Assembly: GCF_009455625.1 (NCBI RefSeq)
Contig: NZ_QPEQ01000001.1
Coordinates: forward strand, 806,001-870,000
Origin: Paraburkholderia bonniea
GTDB lineage: Bacteria > Pseudomonadota > Gammaproteobacteria > Burkholderiales > Burkholderiaceae
Direction of reading: 5' to 3'
Length of the DNA stretch: 64,000 nucleotides
Shown here piece by piece: positions 25,415-33,628 of the stretch. Position 1 is the first letter of the stretch. Every line of letters begins with the position of its first letter. Made by a program: the position numbers and the translations under genes. Below the pieces are notes generated by a model that saw only the letters and a program-made list of their open reading frames with translations, made no database searches and was not told where the DNA came from.

Positions 25415-26793
25415 GCACCGCCCGTCCTGGCGCGAAAAGCAAGCCAGCACATCAGCACGAAACCGTTATCAAGCGCGTTTCGAAGCGCCACCATGACGAC
25501 GATCATGGCGGCAGCTGGAAAGTGGCCTTCGCCGATTTCTGTCTGGCGCTGATGTGCCTGTTTCTGCTGCTGTGGGTGCTGGGCGCACGTGACGAAGAAA
25601 CCACCAAGCGCAAGCTCGACGAGTTGTCCAGCAGCATGGTGTACGACGGCACCGAGGGGTTTCTTGATGGGGTGAGCGCGCCGCTCGACGCTACCGTGAC
25701 GCGTGAGACGCCCCCTGATGAAACCGGTAAGGCCAGCATCGACATGGCAGCGCGCGCGCTGGCTTCGAACGCCGAGAGCAGCCATAAAAATCTGGATGGC
25801 ACAGCCCTCAGCATGGTGAAAGAGCCGCTGCGTTACGAGTCGCAGAAAGAACTCCGCGACCTGGCTGCCTTGCTCGACAAGATCGCTAGCGATGCTGACC
25901 TGCAGAACAATCTGCGCACCGTGGTGACGCCTTATGGCTTGCGCGTGATGCTGCACGACACCGAGCGGGAAGGCATTTTCGAGCGCGGCAGCACGACCCC
26001 CTCGAAACGCTTTATTGGTTTGCTGGAACGCATGGGCCTGTTGTTCATGGAAGTTGGCAATCCGCTGCTGGTGATTGGCCACACGGATTCGGTGCAGTTT
26101 CGCAGCCTGGGCGGCTTGCGGCTTCATTCGAACTGGGCGCTCTCCACGGGCCGCGCGATGGTGGCGCACGAAACCTTGCTGCGAGGCGGGATGGCTGAGA
26201 AGCAGATTCTGCAAGTGGTTGGAATGGCTGATCGCGCACCGTTGCTCGCGGATACCCGGGCCGCGGCGAACCGCCGGATCGAATTCATGGTGCTGACCGC
26301 AGCGCGTGCGCGCATGCTCGAAGCGATGTATGGCGCGCCAGCCGCACAGGTGCAGTTGATGAGCGGCGTGAGTGCGGTGGTGCCCGGGAGCGGGCCGGCT
26401 GCTGCTACTGCTGCTACTGCTACTGCTGCTACTGCTGCTACTGCTACTGCTGCTACTGCTGCTACTGCTGCGAAATCTGGCAGCAGCTCGGCGCTGGCCG
26501 ACAACGCGCTGAGCCGCACCCTGCGTCAGGCCGCTCGCCAGGCGGGCTTGGGTGGCGTGCCGCGTGCTCGTGAAGAGGCCGCTGATACCTTGCACCGGCA
26601 AGACTCGCCAGCCGCTGAGGTGCCGCTTGCCACGCCCGTGCCTGACGCGCTGCCGCATATCGCGCACGGCGCGGCAGGGGCCGCTGAGCGGCACACGCCA
26701 CATCGCCCACCCGCTGAAGAGGACCGGCTTAGCCGCACGATCCGCGAAACAACGTCGAACGATTTAACTGGCGCGCCAGGATCGCCGTCTTAA
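25411..26793 (+). CDS. motB: MotB (LafU-type), flagellar stator subunit
   Basis: 460 residues, starting GTG at 25411. A basic N-terminus is followed by one membrane helix, VAFADFCLALMCLFLLLWVL, in which Asp42 corresponds to the ion-binding Asp of MotB proteins. The OmpA-like peptidoglycan-binding domain (about 175-290) has VIGHTDSVQF, LSTGRAMVAHETL and ANRRIEF. The C-terminus is extended by about 150 residues including an Ala/Thr run encoded by a GCT/ACT trinucleotide repeat (26398-26470). This extension is unusual; MotB is normally about 310 residues. Confidence 0.95.
   Translation: MSTARPGAKSKPAHQHETVIKRVSKRHHDDDHGGSWKVAFADFCLALMCLFLLLWVLGARDEETTKRKLDELSSSMVYDGTEGFLDGVSAPLDATVTRETPPDETGKASIDMAARALASNAESSHKNLDGTALSMVKEPLRYESQKELRDLAALLDKIASDADLQNNLRTVVTPYGLRVMLHDTEREGIFERGSTTPSKRFIGLLERMGLLFMEVGNPLLVIGHTDSVQFRSLGGLRLHSNWALSTGRAMVAHETLLRGGMAEKQILQVVGMADRAPLLADTRAAANRRIEFMVLTAARARMLEAMYGAPAAQVQLMSGVSAVVPGSGPAAATAATATAATAATATAATAATAAKSGSSSALADNALSRTLRQAARQAGLGGVPRAREEAADTLHRQDSPAAEVPLATPVPDALPHIAHGAAGAAERHTPHRPPAEEDRLSRTIRETTSNDLTGAPGSPS
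26398..26470 (+). repeat. GCT/ACT trinucleotide repeat inside motB
   Basis: About 24 codons alternate GCT and ACT (Ala/Thr). Slippage in units of three would change length without breaking the frame. It lies after the OmpA-like domain. Confidence 0.85.
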
Positions 26794-26845
26794 ACCAGTG
26801 AAGCGGGAGGTCCCGCACATTTAGCCGAAGAAGCAGGGTGCCACG

Positions 26846-27133
26846 ATGCGAATCACGAATTTGACTGACCACGTCATGATTAACGAGACTGCTGTTTCGC
26901 CAGAGGGCGAGACGGCGATCAAGATCAGCCGTACTGCGCGTGTGGCCCGTCCTCAGGGTGCTAGCCGCGATGCGGCGTTACTGAAGACGGTTCAGTCTTC
27001 ACTGGGTCAAGCGCCGCAGATCGACGCCGCGCGTGTGGCCGAAATCAAAAATGCGCTGGACGCAGGCGAGATCACTTTTGATGCAGGCAAGCTGGCAGCG
27101 CTGATGCTGCGCTACCACGGTGGCCGTGAATGA
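26846..27133 (+). CDS. flgM: FlgM, anti-sigma-28 factor
   Basis: 95 residues. The C-terminal half (DAARVAEIKNALDAGEITFD, then GKLAALMLRYH) is the FlgM sigma-binding region; the N-terminus is low in order, as expected for a secreted anti-sigma factor. It would hold FliA inactive until hook completion lets FlgM leave through the flagellar export channel. It overlaps flgN by 4 bp. Confidence 0.92.
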   Translation: MRITNLTDHVMINETAVSPEGETAIKISRTARVARPQGASRDAALLKTVQSSLGQAPQIDAARVAEIKNALDAGEITFDAGKLAALMLRYHGGRE

Positions 27134-27552
27134 CACGTCAGGCTGCATTACGTCAGGTCGTCACCGGCCTGACGGCCGATCTCGAAGCCTATCGCGTGCT
27201 GCAACGCATGCTGGACGAGCAGTTCGCCGTGGCGCAGCGGCTTGATGCTCCCGCGCTGAAGCGTCTGGGCGAGGCGATTAATCACGAACTCGAACGGCTG
27301 GAACTGAACCAGCGCACGCGCCGCTCGCTGCTAGGCGGGATGCCAGGCGCATTTCAACGTTTGCTGACGGGCCAGCCAGGCGCTGCACCGTCTGCGGCGC
27401 AAACCGCGCTGGCCGCGCGTTACGCCGAACTGGAGGCACTCGTGGCGCGCTGCAAGGCGCTGGCCGCGCGTAACAGCAGCTTGCTGGCGGGCCAGTTCGA
27501 AACGATGCAGCGCATGCTGCACGGAGAAAAACACACTTATGTTCCGTACTGA
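27130..27552 (+). CDS. flgN: FlgN, chaperone for hook-associated proteins
   Basis: 140 residues, helical, with LTADLEAYRVLQRMLDEQFA at the start and a coiled second half (RYAELEALVARCKALAARNS, then NSSLLAGQFETMQRML), matching FlgN size and pattern. FlgN delivers FlgK and FlgL to the export apparatus; both are encoded downstream in this window. It overlaps flgM by 4 bp and the next gene by 14 bp. Confidence 0.85.
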   Translation: MTRQAALRQVVTGLTADLEAYRVLQRMLDEQFAVAQRLDAPALKRLGEAINHELERLELNQRTRRSLLGGMPGAFQRLLTGQPGAAPSAAQTALAARYAELEALVARCKALAARNSSLLAGQFETMQRMLHGEKHTYVPY

Positions 27553-28303
27553 CTTTGCCGCTCAGAGCGGTAGCGGCTTTGCCGCACCATCCTTGCCCTC
27601 GGCCCGCCCAGCAGCGGGCCATCAGGCGTTTGCCGCTGAATTCAATGCGCTGCGCGACGAGATTCGCAGCACCGTGCGTGATGGTTTTGGCAGCAGTGCT
27701 GGGGGTTCGGCGTTACAGGCGCAGGCCGCGCATCTGGTGGCCCGCTTGCAAGGCGCAGCGGGCTCAGCAGGCGGCCCGGTTACTGCGGGCACGAATGCCA
27801 CACAAGCCGCGTTGCGGCTGACGCAGAACGATTCGCTGGAGACCCAGCGCCAGACGTTTATCGACGACATCATGCCGTGGGCCGCGCGTGCGGGTGCCCG
27901 GCTCGGCACCTCACCCGAGGTGATTGCCGCGCATGCCGCGCTTGAATCTGGCTGGGGTAGCCGGCCGATGCAGACCGCCCAGGGCGGCTCGGCGCACAAC
28001 CTGTTTGGCATCAAGGCGACGGGTGGCTGGCGCGGTGCCGTGGCTGAAACCCAAACCACTGAATACGTGAATGGCTCGGCCGTGAGCGTGGTCGATCGCT
28101 TCCGCGCGTATCCCGACTACGAAAGCGCGTTTAGCGACTACACCCGCCTGATTAAAGAAAATCCGCGCTATGCCGCGGCGCTGGGAAGCGGCAACGATGC
28201 CCGGGCTTTTGCCCGCGCGTTGAAGCAGGGCGGTTACGCCACGGACCCCGCGTATGAAGACAAGCTCGTGAGTGTGGCGCGGCAGCTTCAGGCCGCGCGT
28301 TAA
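27539..28303 (+). CDS. Stand-alone glucosaminidase (FlgJ C-terminal-like)
   Basis: 254 residues. The N-terminal 80 are not recognisable. From about residue 95 it is a GH73-type glucosaminidase domain: TFIDDIMPWAARAGARLGTS, HAALESGWGSRP with the likely catalytic Glu, NLFGIKATGGW, and FRAYPDYESAFSDYTRLI. In many betaproteobacteria this domain is the C-terminal half of FlgJ and opens peptidoglycan for the rod. Here the FlgJ gene (36313-36768) has only the rod-capping part, so the two functions are split. It has no signal peptide and is probably exported by the flagellar apparatus. Confidence 0.88.
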   Translation: MFRTDFAAQSGSGFAAPSLPSARPAAGHQAFAAEFNALRDEIRSTVRDGFGSSAGGSALQAQAAHLVARLQGAAGSAGGPVTAGTNATQAALRLTQNDSLETQRQTFIDDIMPWAARAGARLGTSPEVIAAHAALESGWGSRPMQTAQGGSAHNLFGIKATGGWRGAVAETQTTEYVNGSAVSVVDRFRAYPDYESAFSDYTRLIKENPRYAAALGSGNDARAFARALKQGGYATDPAYEDKLVSVARQLQAAR

Positions 28304-28485
28304 TCCAGCGGGTTAATTCAGTTGATTAATCCAGTTGGTTAATTCAGCGGGCTAATCCAGCGGGTTAATTCAGCGGGTTAATTCAGCGGGCTAATCCAGC
28401 GGGCTAATCCAGCGGGTTAATTCAGCGGGTTAATTCAGCGGGCTAATCCAGCGCGTCAATCCAGCGGATTAATCCAGCGCACTAA
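28300..28485. repeat. 13-bp tandem repeat array
   Basis: About 14 copies of a 13-bp unit, mostly TTAATCCAGCGGG or TTAATTCAGCGGG with CTAATCCAGCGGG variants. The array begins in the stop codon of the glucosaminidase gene. A partial continuation lies beyond the MITE at 28640-28657. There is no spacer structure, so it is not a CRISPR array. Confidence 0.9.
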
Positions 28486-28639
28486 CAGGCTGTTGAAAAA
28501 CTGTTTTGACGTGCGTCTGCAACCCACATTTGGGGGTGCTGCATCATCCCTTACCCGAGTTGCGCGAACGGCATATAGGACGTTTTGAGAGGTCGATATT
28601 TTCAGCGCTACCCCTCCTGGAACGTTTTTCAACAGCCTG
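28486..28639. mobile_element. MITE-like element with 16-bp terminal inverted repeats
   Basis: CAGGCTGTTGAAAAAC (28486-28501) and its exact complement (28624-28639) bound a 154-bp segment with no coding capacity. The bases directly outside are CTAA on both sides (28482-28485 and 28640-28643), consistent with a 4-bp target duplication of the kind IS5-like elements produce. Because the target is itself a repeat array, the CTAA flanks could be coincidental. Confidence 0.65.
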
Positions 28640-28642
28640 CTA

Positions 28643-29024
28643 ATCCAGCGCACTAATTCAAATTCGCTGCACGGCGCAGGCTGGGCCGTGCGATTCCAGC
28701 TGAGCGCACCTGAGCATGCTTACGGTGCGCTCGACGCGCGGTGCCATCGGTGCCATTGCGCAGTGCATTTTTTTTGTTTGACGATCTAGATCTATGCAAT
28801 CGCTGTACCTATTTTTCTGGCGGGTTTTGTCTTCCTGCCTGCTGATGGCTTGCCTGTTCACCCCGTACTACCTGTCGCGTCTGCCATTGCCATGGCATGG
28901 GCCAGCCCCGCGTTGGGATTTGATTGCTTCGCATTAAGGCTGGCTTTAGCGGCAACCTCAGTGCCCGTGCGAATTCGTGCCGCAGCCAATCATTCGCCAC
29001 ACTAATTCGCAACACTAAGAAGCA
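28643..29024. other. Gene-poor stretch between the MITE and flgA
   Basis: About 380 bp. A 47-codon hydrophobic frame at 28794-28937 lacks a ribosome site and is probably not a gene. Otherwise I see nothing recognisable. Confidence 0.4.
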
Positions 29025-29774
29025 CTAGCGGCTCCCGGCTGTTCTGCTTTCTGTGCTGGCCATCCCCACTGGCTCGACCACGCCCGCAGCACTCACGCGC
29101 GCATGGATGATCTTGCCGGTGCTTGCATTGCGCACGCGAATCACGTCATCTTGCGCACCGCCTTGCAACGCAGTGCCAATCGCCCGGACCTCGACTTCCC
29201 CCGTGCGCGCGACGATCTGCACGGACTGTCCGCGCCGGACGGCTTCGGTGCCTTTTAAAAAGCGTTTCTGTATTACCTGGCCTGGCTGCAGCGTCCGGCG
29301 GCTGCTGCGCTGGGCGAGGTCGGCCGGATCTGTTAATGCATCGGGCGTGGCGGCCAGGTCACGCTCAGCGAGCGTCACGTCCTGTGGCGTGAGCGCCTCG
29401 CCGTTCTGGATCGCGCGGGCGCTGACCAGCACCTTGGCATACGCTGCCGCGCGCACCTGATACACGCTGGCGCGGCCCGTGCCTGGGCAGCGCACGGCAA
29501 AGCGCAGGCGGGTCAGGGCATGGGTTTCAGCAGGCGTGATGTCGTAGGGGCCCGCACAAGCGGGGGCCGGGCGGCGGTTAGGCAAGACCGTCGCGCTGGC
29601 GCGTAGCAGCGTGAGGTTGCGCCGTTGTATGTCCTGCTTGAGCCAGCCCAGCGCGGCTTGCTGCACCTGCGCTTCAACGCCTGGCAGCGCGGCGGGCACG
29701 GGTTCTTGTGCCTGACCCGGCCCCGCTAGCAGCGCGGTAACCGCAGGCAACAGCACACGGGCAATCAGTTTCAT
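29025..29774 (-). CDS. flgA: FlgA, P-ring assembly chaperone
   Basis: 249 residues from the ATG at 29774, which starts a clean signal peptide (MKLIARVLLPAVTALLAGPG, cut near QAQE); the frame reaches further upstream but without one. The C-terminal SAF domain is clear: VLVSARAIQNGEALTPQDVT, LQPGQVIQKRFL and VKRGQSVQIVARTGEVEVRA-like sequence. FlgA acts in the periplasm to help FlgI form the P ring. It is transcribed away from flgB, leaving a 307-bp shared control region. Confidence 0.93.
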   Translation of the reverse strand: MKLIARVLLPAVTALLAGPGQAQEPVPAALPGVEAQVQQAALGWLKQDIQRRNLTLLRASATVLPNRRPAPACAGPYDITPAETHALTRLRFAVRCPGTGRASVYQVRAAAYAKVLVSARAIQNGEALTPQDVTLAERDLAATPDALTDPADLAQRSSRRTLQPGQVIQKRFLKGTEAVRRGQSVQIVARTGEVEVRAIGTALQGGAQDDVIRVRNASTGKIIHARVSAAGVVEPVGMASTESRTAGSR

Positions 29775-30081
29775 CGCGGGCGACCTCGTAAGTGGCAACG
29801 GCCGGATTATAGGACTGCATGCCTGCTGGGCCGCACGCCATGTGCGCAGCAAAGACCTTCAGGCATGGGTCTTTCCTGTATGGCTTGCAGCCCTGGGTGA
29901 GCTTTGGGTAAGCCCCGAGTGAGCCCCGAGTGAACCCCGAGCGACCGTTTTCAAACGGTTGTTAAAGAAGTCTTCAGATTTATCGCCCCGCGCGAGCCCC
30001 CCCTTTAACCTTCCCTCTGTCATCAGGAACATACCGTCAGCGCATCGGTGCGCAGGCGCTTAACAGAGGGAAATTGCCACG
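29775..30081. promoter_or_regulatory. Divergent flgA/flgB control region
   Basis: It contains the palindrome ACCGTTT-TC-AAACGGT (29944-29959), a possible operator, and on the minus strand TAAAGGGG-N12-GGCGATAA (29980-30007), a possible sigma-28-type promoter for flgA about 200 bp from its start. Three copies of a GCCCCGAGTGA-like direct repeat lie at about 29912-29943. Function is inferred only from position and pattern. Confidence 0.4.
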
Positions 30082-30465
30082 ATGGGACTGAGTTTCGAAA
30101 AGGCCTTGGGGGTTCATCCAGCCGCGCTGAAGTTACGCGCCGAGCGCACCAAAATCATCGCGTCGAACATCGCCAACGGCAGCACACCCGGCTATCAGGC
30201 GCGTGACATCGACTTTCGCGCCAGCCTGCAACAGGCCATGCCTGGTGCGGCCACAGCGGGCACGGTGATACCCGGCAGTTTGTCCGCAGGCAGCCCGGAT
30301 TTGCTCTACCGCTTGCCCACCCGCGCTTCGCAAGATGGCAACACGGTTGTTCTGGGTACTGAACAAGCCGAGTTCTCACAAAACACGATCGACTTTCAAA
30401 CCAGCTTGCGATTCCTGAACATGAAGTTCAAGGGCTTGCAGGCGGCAATTACAGGCAACGTGTAA
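30082..30465 (+). CDS. flgB: FlgB, proximal rod protein
   Basis: 127 residues with the rod-protein N-terminal motif LRAERTKIIASNIANGSTPGYQARDIDF and the C-terminal EQAEFSQNTIDFQTSLRFLN. FlgB is the most proximal rod subunit. It begins the flgB-to-flgL operon; flgC follows after 4 bp. Length is normal. Confidence 0.96.
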   Translation: MGLSFEKALGVHPAALKLRAERTKIIASNIANGSTPGYQARDIDFRASLQQAMPGAATAGTVIPGSLSAGSPDLLYRLPTRASQDGNTVVLGTEQAEFSQNTIDFQTSLRFLNMKFKGLQAAITGNV

Positions 30466-30469
30466 CGCC

Positions 30470-30868
30470 ATGAGCTTTAAAGACATCTCTCGCATCGCAG
30501 GCTCGGCCATGACGGCCCAGACCGTGCGGCTCAACACAGTGGCCAGCAATCTGGCCAACGCTGGCACGGCTGGCACCGAAGAAACCGCATATCGCGCCCG
30601 CAAGCCGGTGTTCGCCGCGCTGCCTGAAGGAAATGGCGCGCGGGTTCAGGTGCTGGACGTGGTGACCAATAACGATCCTCCGGTCGGCCGTCACGAGCCT
30701 GGCAACCCGCTCGCCGACGAGAACGGCATGGTGTTCTATTCGAACGTGAGTTCGGTAGAAGAAATGGCCGACATGCTGGCGGCTTCGCGCGCGTTCTCGA
30801 CCAACGTCGAAGTGCTGGCGCGGGTCAAGGGCATGCAGCAAGACCTGCTGAAACTTGGGGAGGGCTAA
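30470..30868 (+). CDS. flgC: FlgC, proximal rod protein
   Basis: 132 residues. The N-terminus has AGSAMTAQTVRLNTVASNLA and the C-terminus has NVSSVEEMADMLAASRAFST and NVEVLARVKGM, both rod/hook family signatures. FlgC joins FlgB and FlgF in the rod. It ends 2 bp before flgD. Confidence 0.96.
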   Translation: MSFKDISRIAGSAMTAQTVRLNTVASNLANAGTAGTEETAYRARKPVFAALPEGNGARVQVLDVVTNNDPPVGRHEPGNPLADENGMVFYSNVSSVEEMADMLAASRAFSTNVEVLARVKGMQQDLLKLGEG

Positions 30869-30870
30869 GC

Positions 30871-31629
30871 ATGTTGCCTCTCACCCCTGACATGCGTGCG
30901 GGCAGCCATGGTGCGCCCGCTGGTGCTGCGCCCATGACGGCTGGCGCACCCTCCGCCGTTCCATCTGCTGCGGCACCCACGAGTGCTGACGGCAAGCCTA
31001 AAGAGAACGAACTCTCCAGCCTGTTCACGACCTTGCTGGTCGCCCAGATCCAGAACCAGGACCCGCTCGCACCGATGGAAGCGAGCCAGTTCGTCACGCA
31101 GTTCGCGCAGATGAACCAGATCGAAGTGATGCAGTCGCTGGTGAGCACCAGCAACGCAAATGCCGCGTTGCAGGAAAGCATGCTGGTGGTGTCGCTGGGT
31201 TCGCAAGTGGGCTCGCAGGTGATGGCTGTGACCGGTTCAGCTGAGCTGGGCACGGAGCCGGTTCACGGCGGCATGGTGCTCGCGCATGCGTCCAGCGATT
31301 TGCAACTGGTGCTGACTGGCGCTGATGGCGTAGAGCATCGCGTGCCGCTCGGCGCGAAAGATGCCGGCGATGTGCGCTTCACGCTGAACCCGGCAGAGCA
31401 TGGCCTGGCACCAGGCCAGTACACGCTGCGCGTGAGCACCGAAACCGGTGAAAAACCCCTGGTTGAAATGCAAGGTGAGCTAAAGAGTGTCCGGCTTGGT
31501 CTGGACGGCAAGGTCATCTTGAGTGTGGCGGGCATCGGTGAAGCCGATACCGCTTCGATTACCCGTTTTCTCGGCCGCCCGAACGCGGCAGGCCCCACGC
31601 CTTCCACCCGAAAAGGATTCTGGTCATGA
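30871..31629 (+). CDS. flgD: FlgD, hook assembly scaffold
   Basis: 252 residues. After an Ala/Pro-rich start comes the FlgD block LFTTLLVAQIQNQDPLAPME with ASQFVTQFAQMNQIEVMQSL. The second half is the FlgD tudor/Ig-like part (HGGMVLAHASSDLQLVLTGA to the end). FlgD caps the growing hook and is removed when the hook is finished. It overlaps flgE by 4 bp. Confidence 0.94.
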   Translation: MLPLTPDMRAGSHGAPAGAAPMTAGAPSAVPSAAAPTSADGKPKENELSSLFTTLLVAQIQNQDPLAPMEASQFVTQFAQMNQIEVMQSLVSTSNANAALQESMLVVSLGSQVGSQVMAVTGSAELGTEPVHGGMVLAHASSDLQLVLTGADGVEHRVPLGAKDAGDVRFTLNPAEHGLAPGQYTLRVSTETGEKPLVEMQGELKSVRLGLDGKVILSVAGIGEADTASITRFLGRPNAAGPTPSTRKGFWS

Positions 31630-32798
31630 GCTTCAATATTTCCCTCTCCGGTATCAACGCGGTCAACAACCAGTTGAACTCCATTAGCAACAACATCGCC
31701 AACAGCGGCACGTATGGCTTCAAGTCGGGCCGGGCGAACTTCTCGTCGACCTATATCAATGCCCAGCCTTCGGGTGTAGCAGTGGGCTCGACCTCGCAAT
31801 CCATCAGCCAGACCGGCAACTTCTTTGCGACCGGACGCGGCATGGATGCGGCGATTCAGGGCAGCGGCTTTTTCGTCACGCGCGGTAGCGATGGCGCAAT
31901 GCAGTTTTCCCGCGCGGGCATTTTCAACACCGATAAAGACGGCAGCATTGTCGATTTTCTCGGCCGCAAGGTTCAGGGCTATGGCCCGGAAGGCGGCGTG
32001 ATGGGCGACCTGTCGGTGCCAGCGGGATCGATCCCGGCCTCAGCCAGCACGAGCCTCGACTACGTCGGCAACATGTCCGCTGACTGGAAAGCCCCCAGCG
32101 TGACGCCTTTCAGCAAGGATGATCCGGAGTCGTACAACGGAATGTCGGTAGCCACGGTGCACGACTCGATGGGCCGCAAACACACCGTGACGCAGTACTT
32201 CGTCAAAGGGGCGGGCAACGAGATGGAAGTGCACTACGCGATGAACGGCGTTAGCACCGGCACACCCACTCGCATGACGTTCGATACCGACGGCAAGCTG
32301 ACTGCGCCGACCGGCAGCACGCGCCTGGATCTCGGCACGCCAGACGGCGCATCGCCGCTGGCGCTTGAGATCAAGTACACCGGCACGACGATGTTCGCGG
32401 GCGAGCAGAGCACCGCGACGAACCGCACCGATGGCTACAGCGCAGGCACCGTGACGGGCGTGCAACTGGCTGAGGATGGCTCGGTTGAAGTGCAGTACAG
32501 CAACGGCCAGAAATCGACCGCTGGCCGCGTGGTGCTGGCGACCTTCGCCAACGAAAATGCGCTGAAGCCAATCTCCGGCTCCGCCTGGGCGATGACTTCG
32601 GCCACTGGCGAGCCACTGTTCTCGGTGCCGGGTGCTGGCATGGCGGGCAAGCTGGCGATCGGCGCGCTCGAACAGTCGAACGTCGACATGACCGCTGAGC
32701 TGGTGCAACTGATGGGCGCACAGCAGAACTACCAGGCTAACTCGAAAGTGCTGTCGACCGAAAACGAAATGATGCGCACCCTGATGCAGGCGCTGTAA
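31626..32798 (+). CDS. flgE: FlgE, hook protein
   Basis: 390 residues. N-terminal ALSGINAVNNQLNSISNNIA-type sequence, then FKSGRANFSSTYINA; C-terminal GALEQSNVDMTAELVQLMGA and QNYQANSKVLSTENEMMRTL. These are the D0 parts of hook proteins, and VTRGSDGAMQFSRAGIFNTD is the D1 motif. It polymerises to form the hook. flgF follows after 4 bp. Confidence 0.96.
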   Translation: MSFNISLSGINAVNNQLNSISNNIANSGTYGFKSGRANFSSTYINAQPSGVAVGSTSQSISQTGNFFATGRGMDAAIQGSGFFVTRGSDGAMQFSRAGIFNTDKDGSIVDFLGRKVQGYGPEGGVMGDLSVPAGSIPASASTSLDYVGNMSADWKAPSVTPFSKDDPESYNGMSVATVHDSMGRKHTVTQYFVKGAGNEMEVHYAMNGVSTGTPTRMTFDTDGKLTAPTGSTRLDLGTPDGASPLALEIKYTGTTMFAGEQSTATNRTDGYSAGTVTGVQLAEDGSVEVQYSNGQKSTAGRVVLATFANENALKPISGSAWAMTSATGEPLFSVPGAGMAGKLAIGALEQSNVDMTAELVQLMGAQQNYQANSKVLSTENEMMRTLMQAL

Positions 32799-32802
32799 CC
32801 CG

Positions 32803-33528
32803 ATGGACGCGTTTATCTATACCGCGATGAGCGGTGCCGATCAGGCTCTGGTGGCACTCAATGTGCGTGCCAACAATCTGGCCAATGCGCAGACGTCGGG
32901 CTTTCGTGCCGATTTGATCTCGATGCAGAGCAAGAAGGTGCCGGGCTACGGCTACGACTCACGCCAGGACGTGCAGGTGGACCGCATGGCCGTGAACGCG
33001 GAGCCCGGGCGGCTCACCGATACCGGCCGCAAGCTCGACGTCGCCATTGATGGCCCTGGTTACCTTGCGCTCGATGGCCCGGAAGGCATCGTCTACACCC
33101 GTGCGGGCAGCATGGTGCTGGAGAGCGACGGCTCGCTGACGCTCGATAGCCTGCCCGTGATGGGCGAGGGGGGCGCGATTACGTTGCCCGAGCACGACCA
33201 GGTGATGGTGGGCACGGACGGCACGATCAACGTCCGCCCGCTAGGCGAAACCGAGTTGCAAACGGTGGGCAAGCTGCTGCTGGTCAACCCGGACCCAGCT
33301 GACGTCACCAAGGATTCGCATGGCTTCATCGTTTCCATCACAGGCTCGGCCTATGAGGTGGACGACTCGGTGCAAGTCAAAGGCTCGCATCTGGAGGGCA
33401 GCAACGTTTCTGCCGTAGACGAAATGATGCAAACCATGGCGCTGACGCGCTCATTCGAAATGCAGATGCGGCTGTACAAAACCGCAGACGAACTATCTGA
33501 AGCGGGCAACCGCTTGATCCGCGCGTAA
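32803..33528 (+). CDS. flgF: FlgF, proximal rod protein
   Basis: 241 residues. Family motifs: MSGADQALVALNVRANNLAN, then DVAIDGPGYLALDGPEGIVY-type sequence, and GSHLEGSNVSAVDEMMQTMA at the C-terminal side. It builds the rod with FlgB, FlgC and FlgG. A 100-bp gap containing short CCGCAAGA repeats separates it from flgG. Confidence 0.95.
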   Translation: MDAFIYTAMSGADQALVALNVRANNLANAQTSGFRADLISMQSKKVPGYGYDSRQDVQVDRMAVNAEPGRLTDTGRKLDVAIDGPGYLALDGPEGIVYTRAGSMVLESDGSLTLDSLPVMGEGGAITLPEHDQVMVGTDGTINVRPLGETELQTVGKLLLVNPDPADVTKDSHGFIVSITGSAYEVDDSVQVKGSHLEGSNVSAVDEMMQTMALTRSFEMQMRLYKTADELSEAGNRLIRA

Positions 33529-33628
33529 GCGGACTTAAGCATCCGCAAGACCCGCAAGACCCGCAAGCACTCGCAAGCCCATACAAGCGCACCGCCATGC
33601 GCTTCACCCGCAAGCACAAGGACACACG

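Noticed and set aside
28300..28485. Repeat array as a CRISPR
   Set aside because: The units are 13 bp and contiguous with no spacers, and no cas genes are present.
28794..28937. 47-codon hydrophobic plus-strand frame (MQSLYLFFWRVLSSCLL start)
   Set aside because: No ribosome site, no operon partner and no recognisable family; kept only as a remote possibility.
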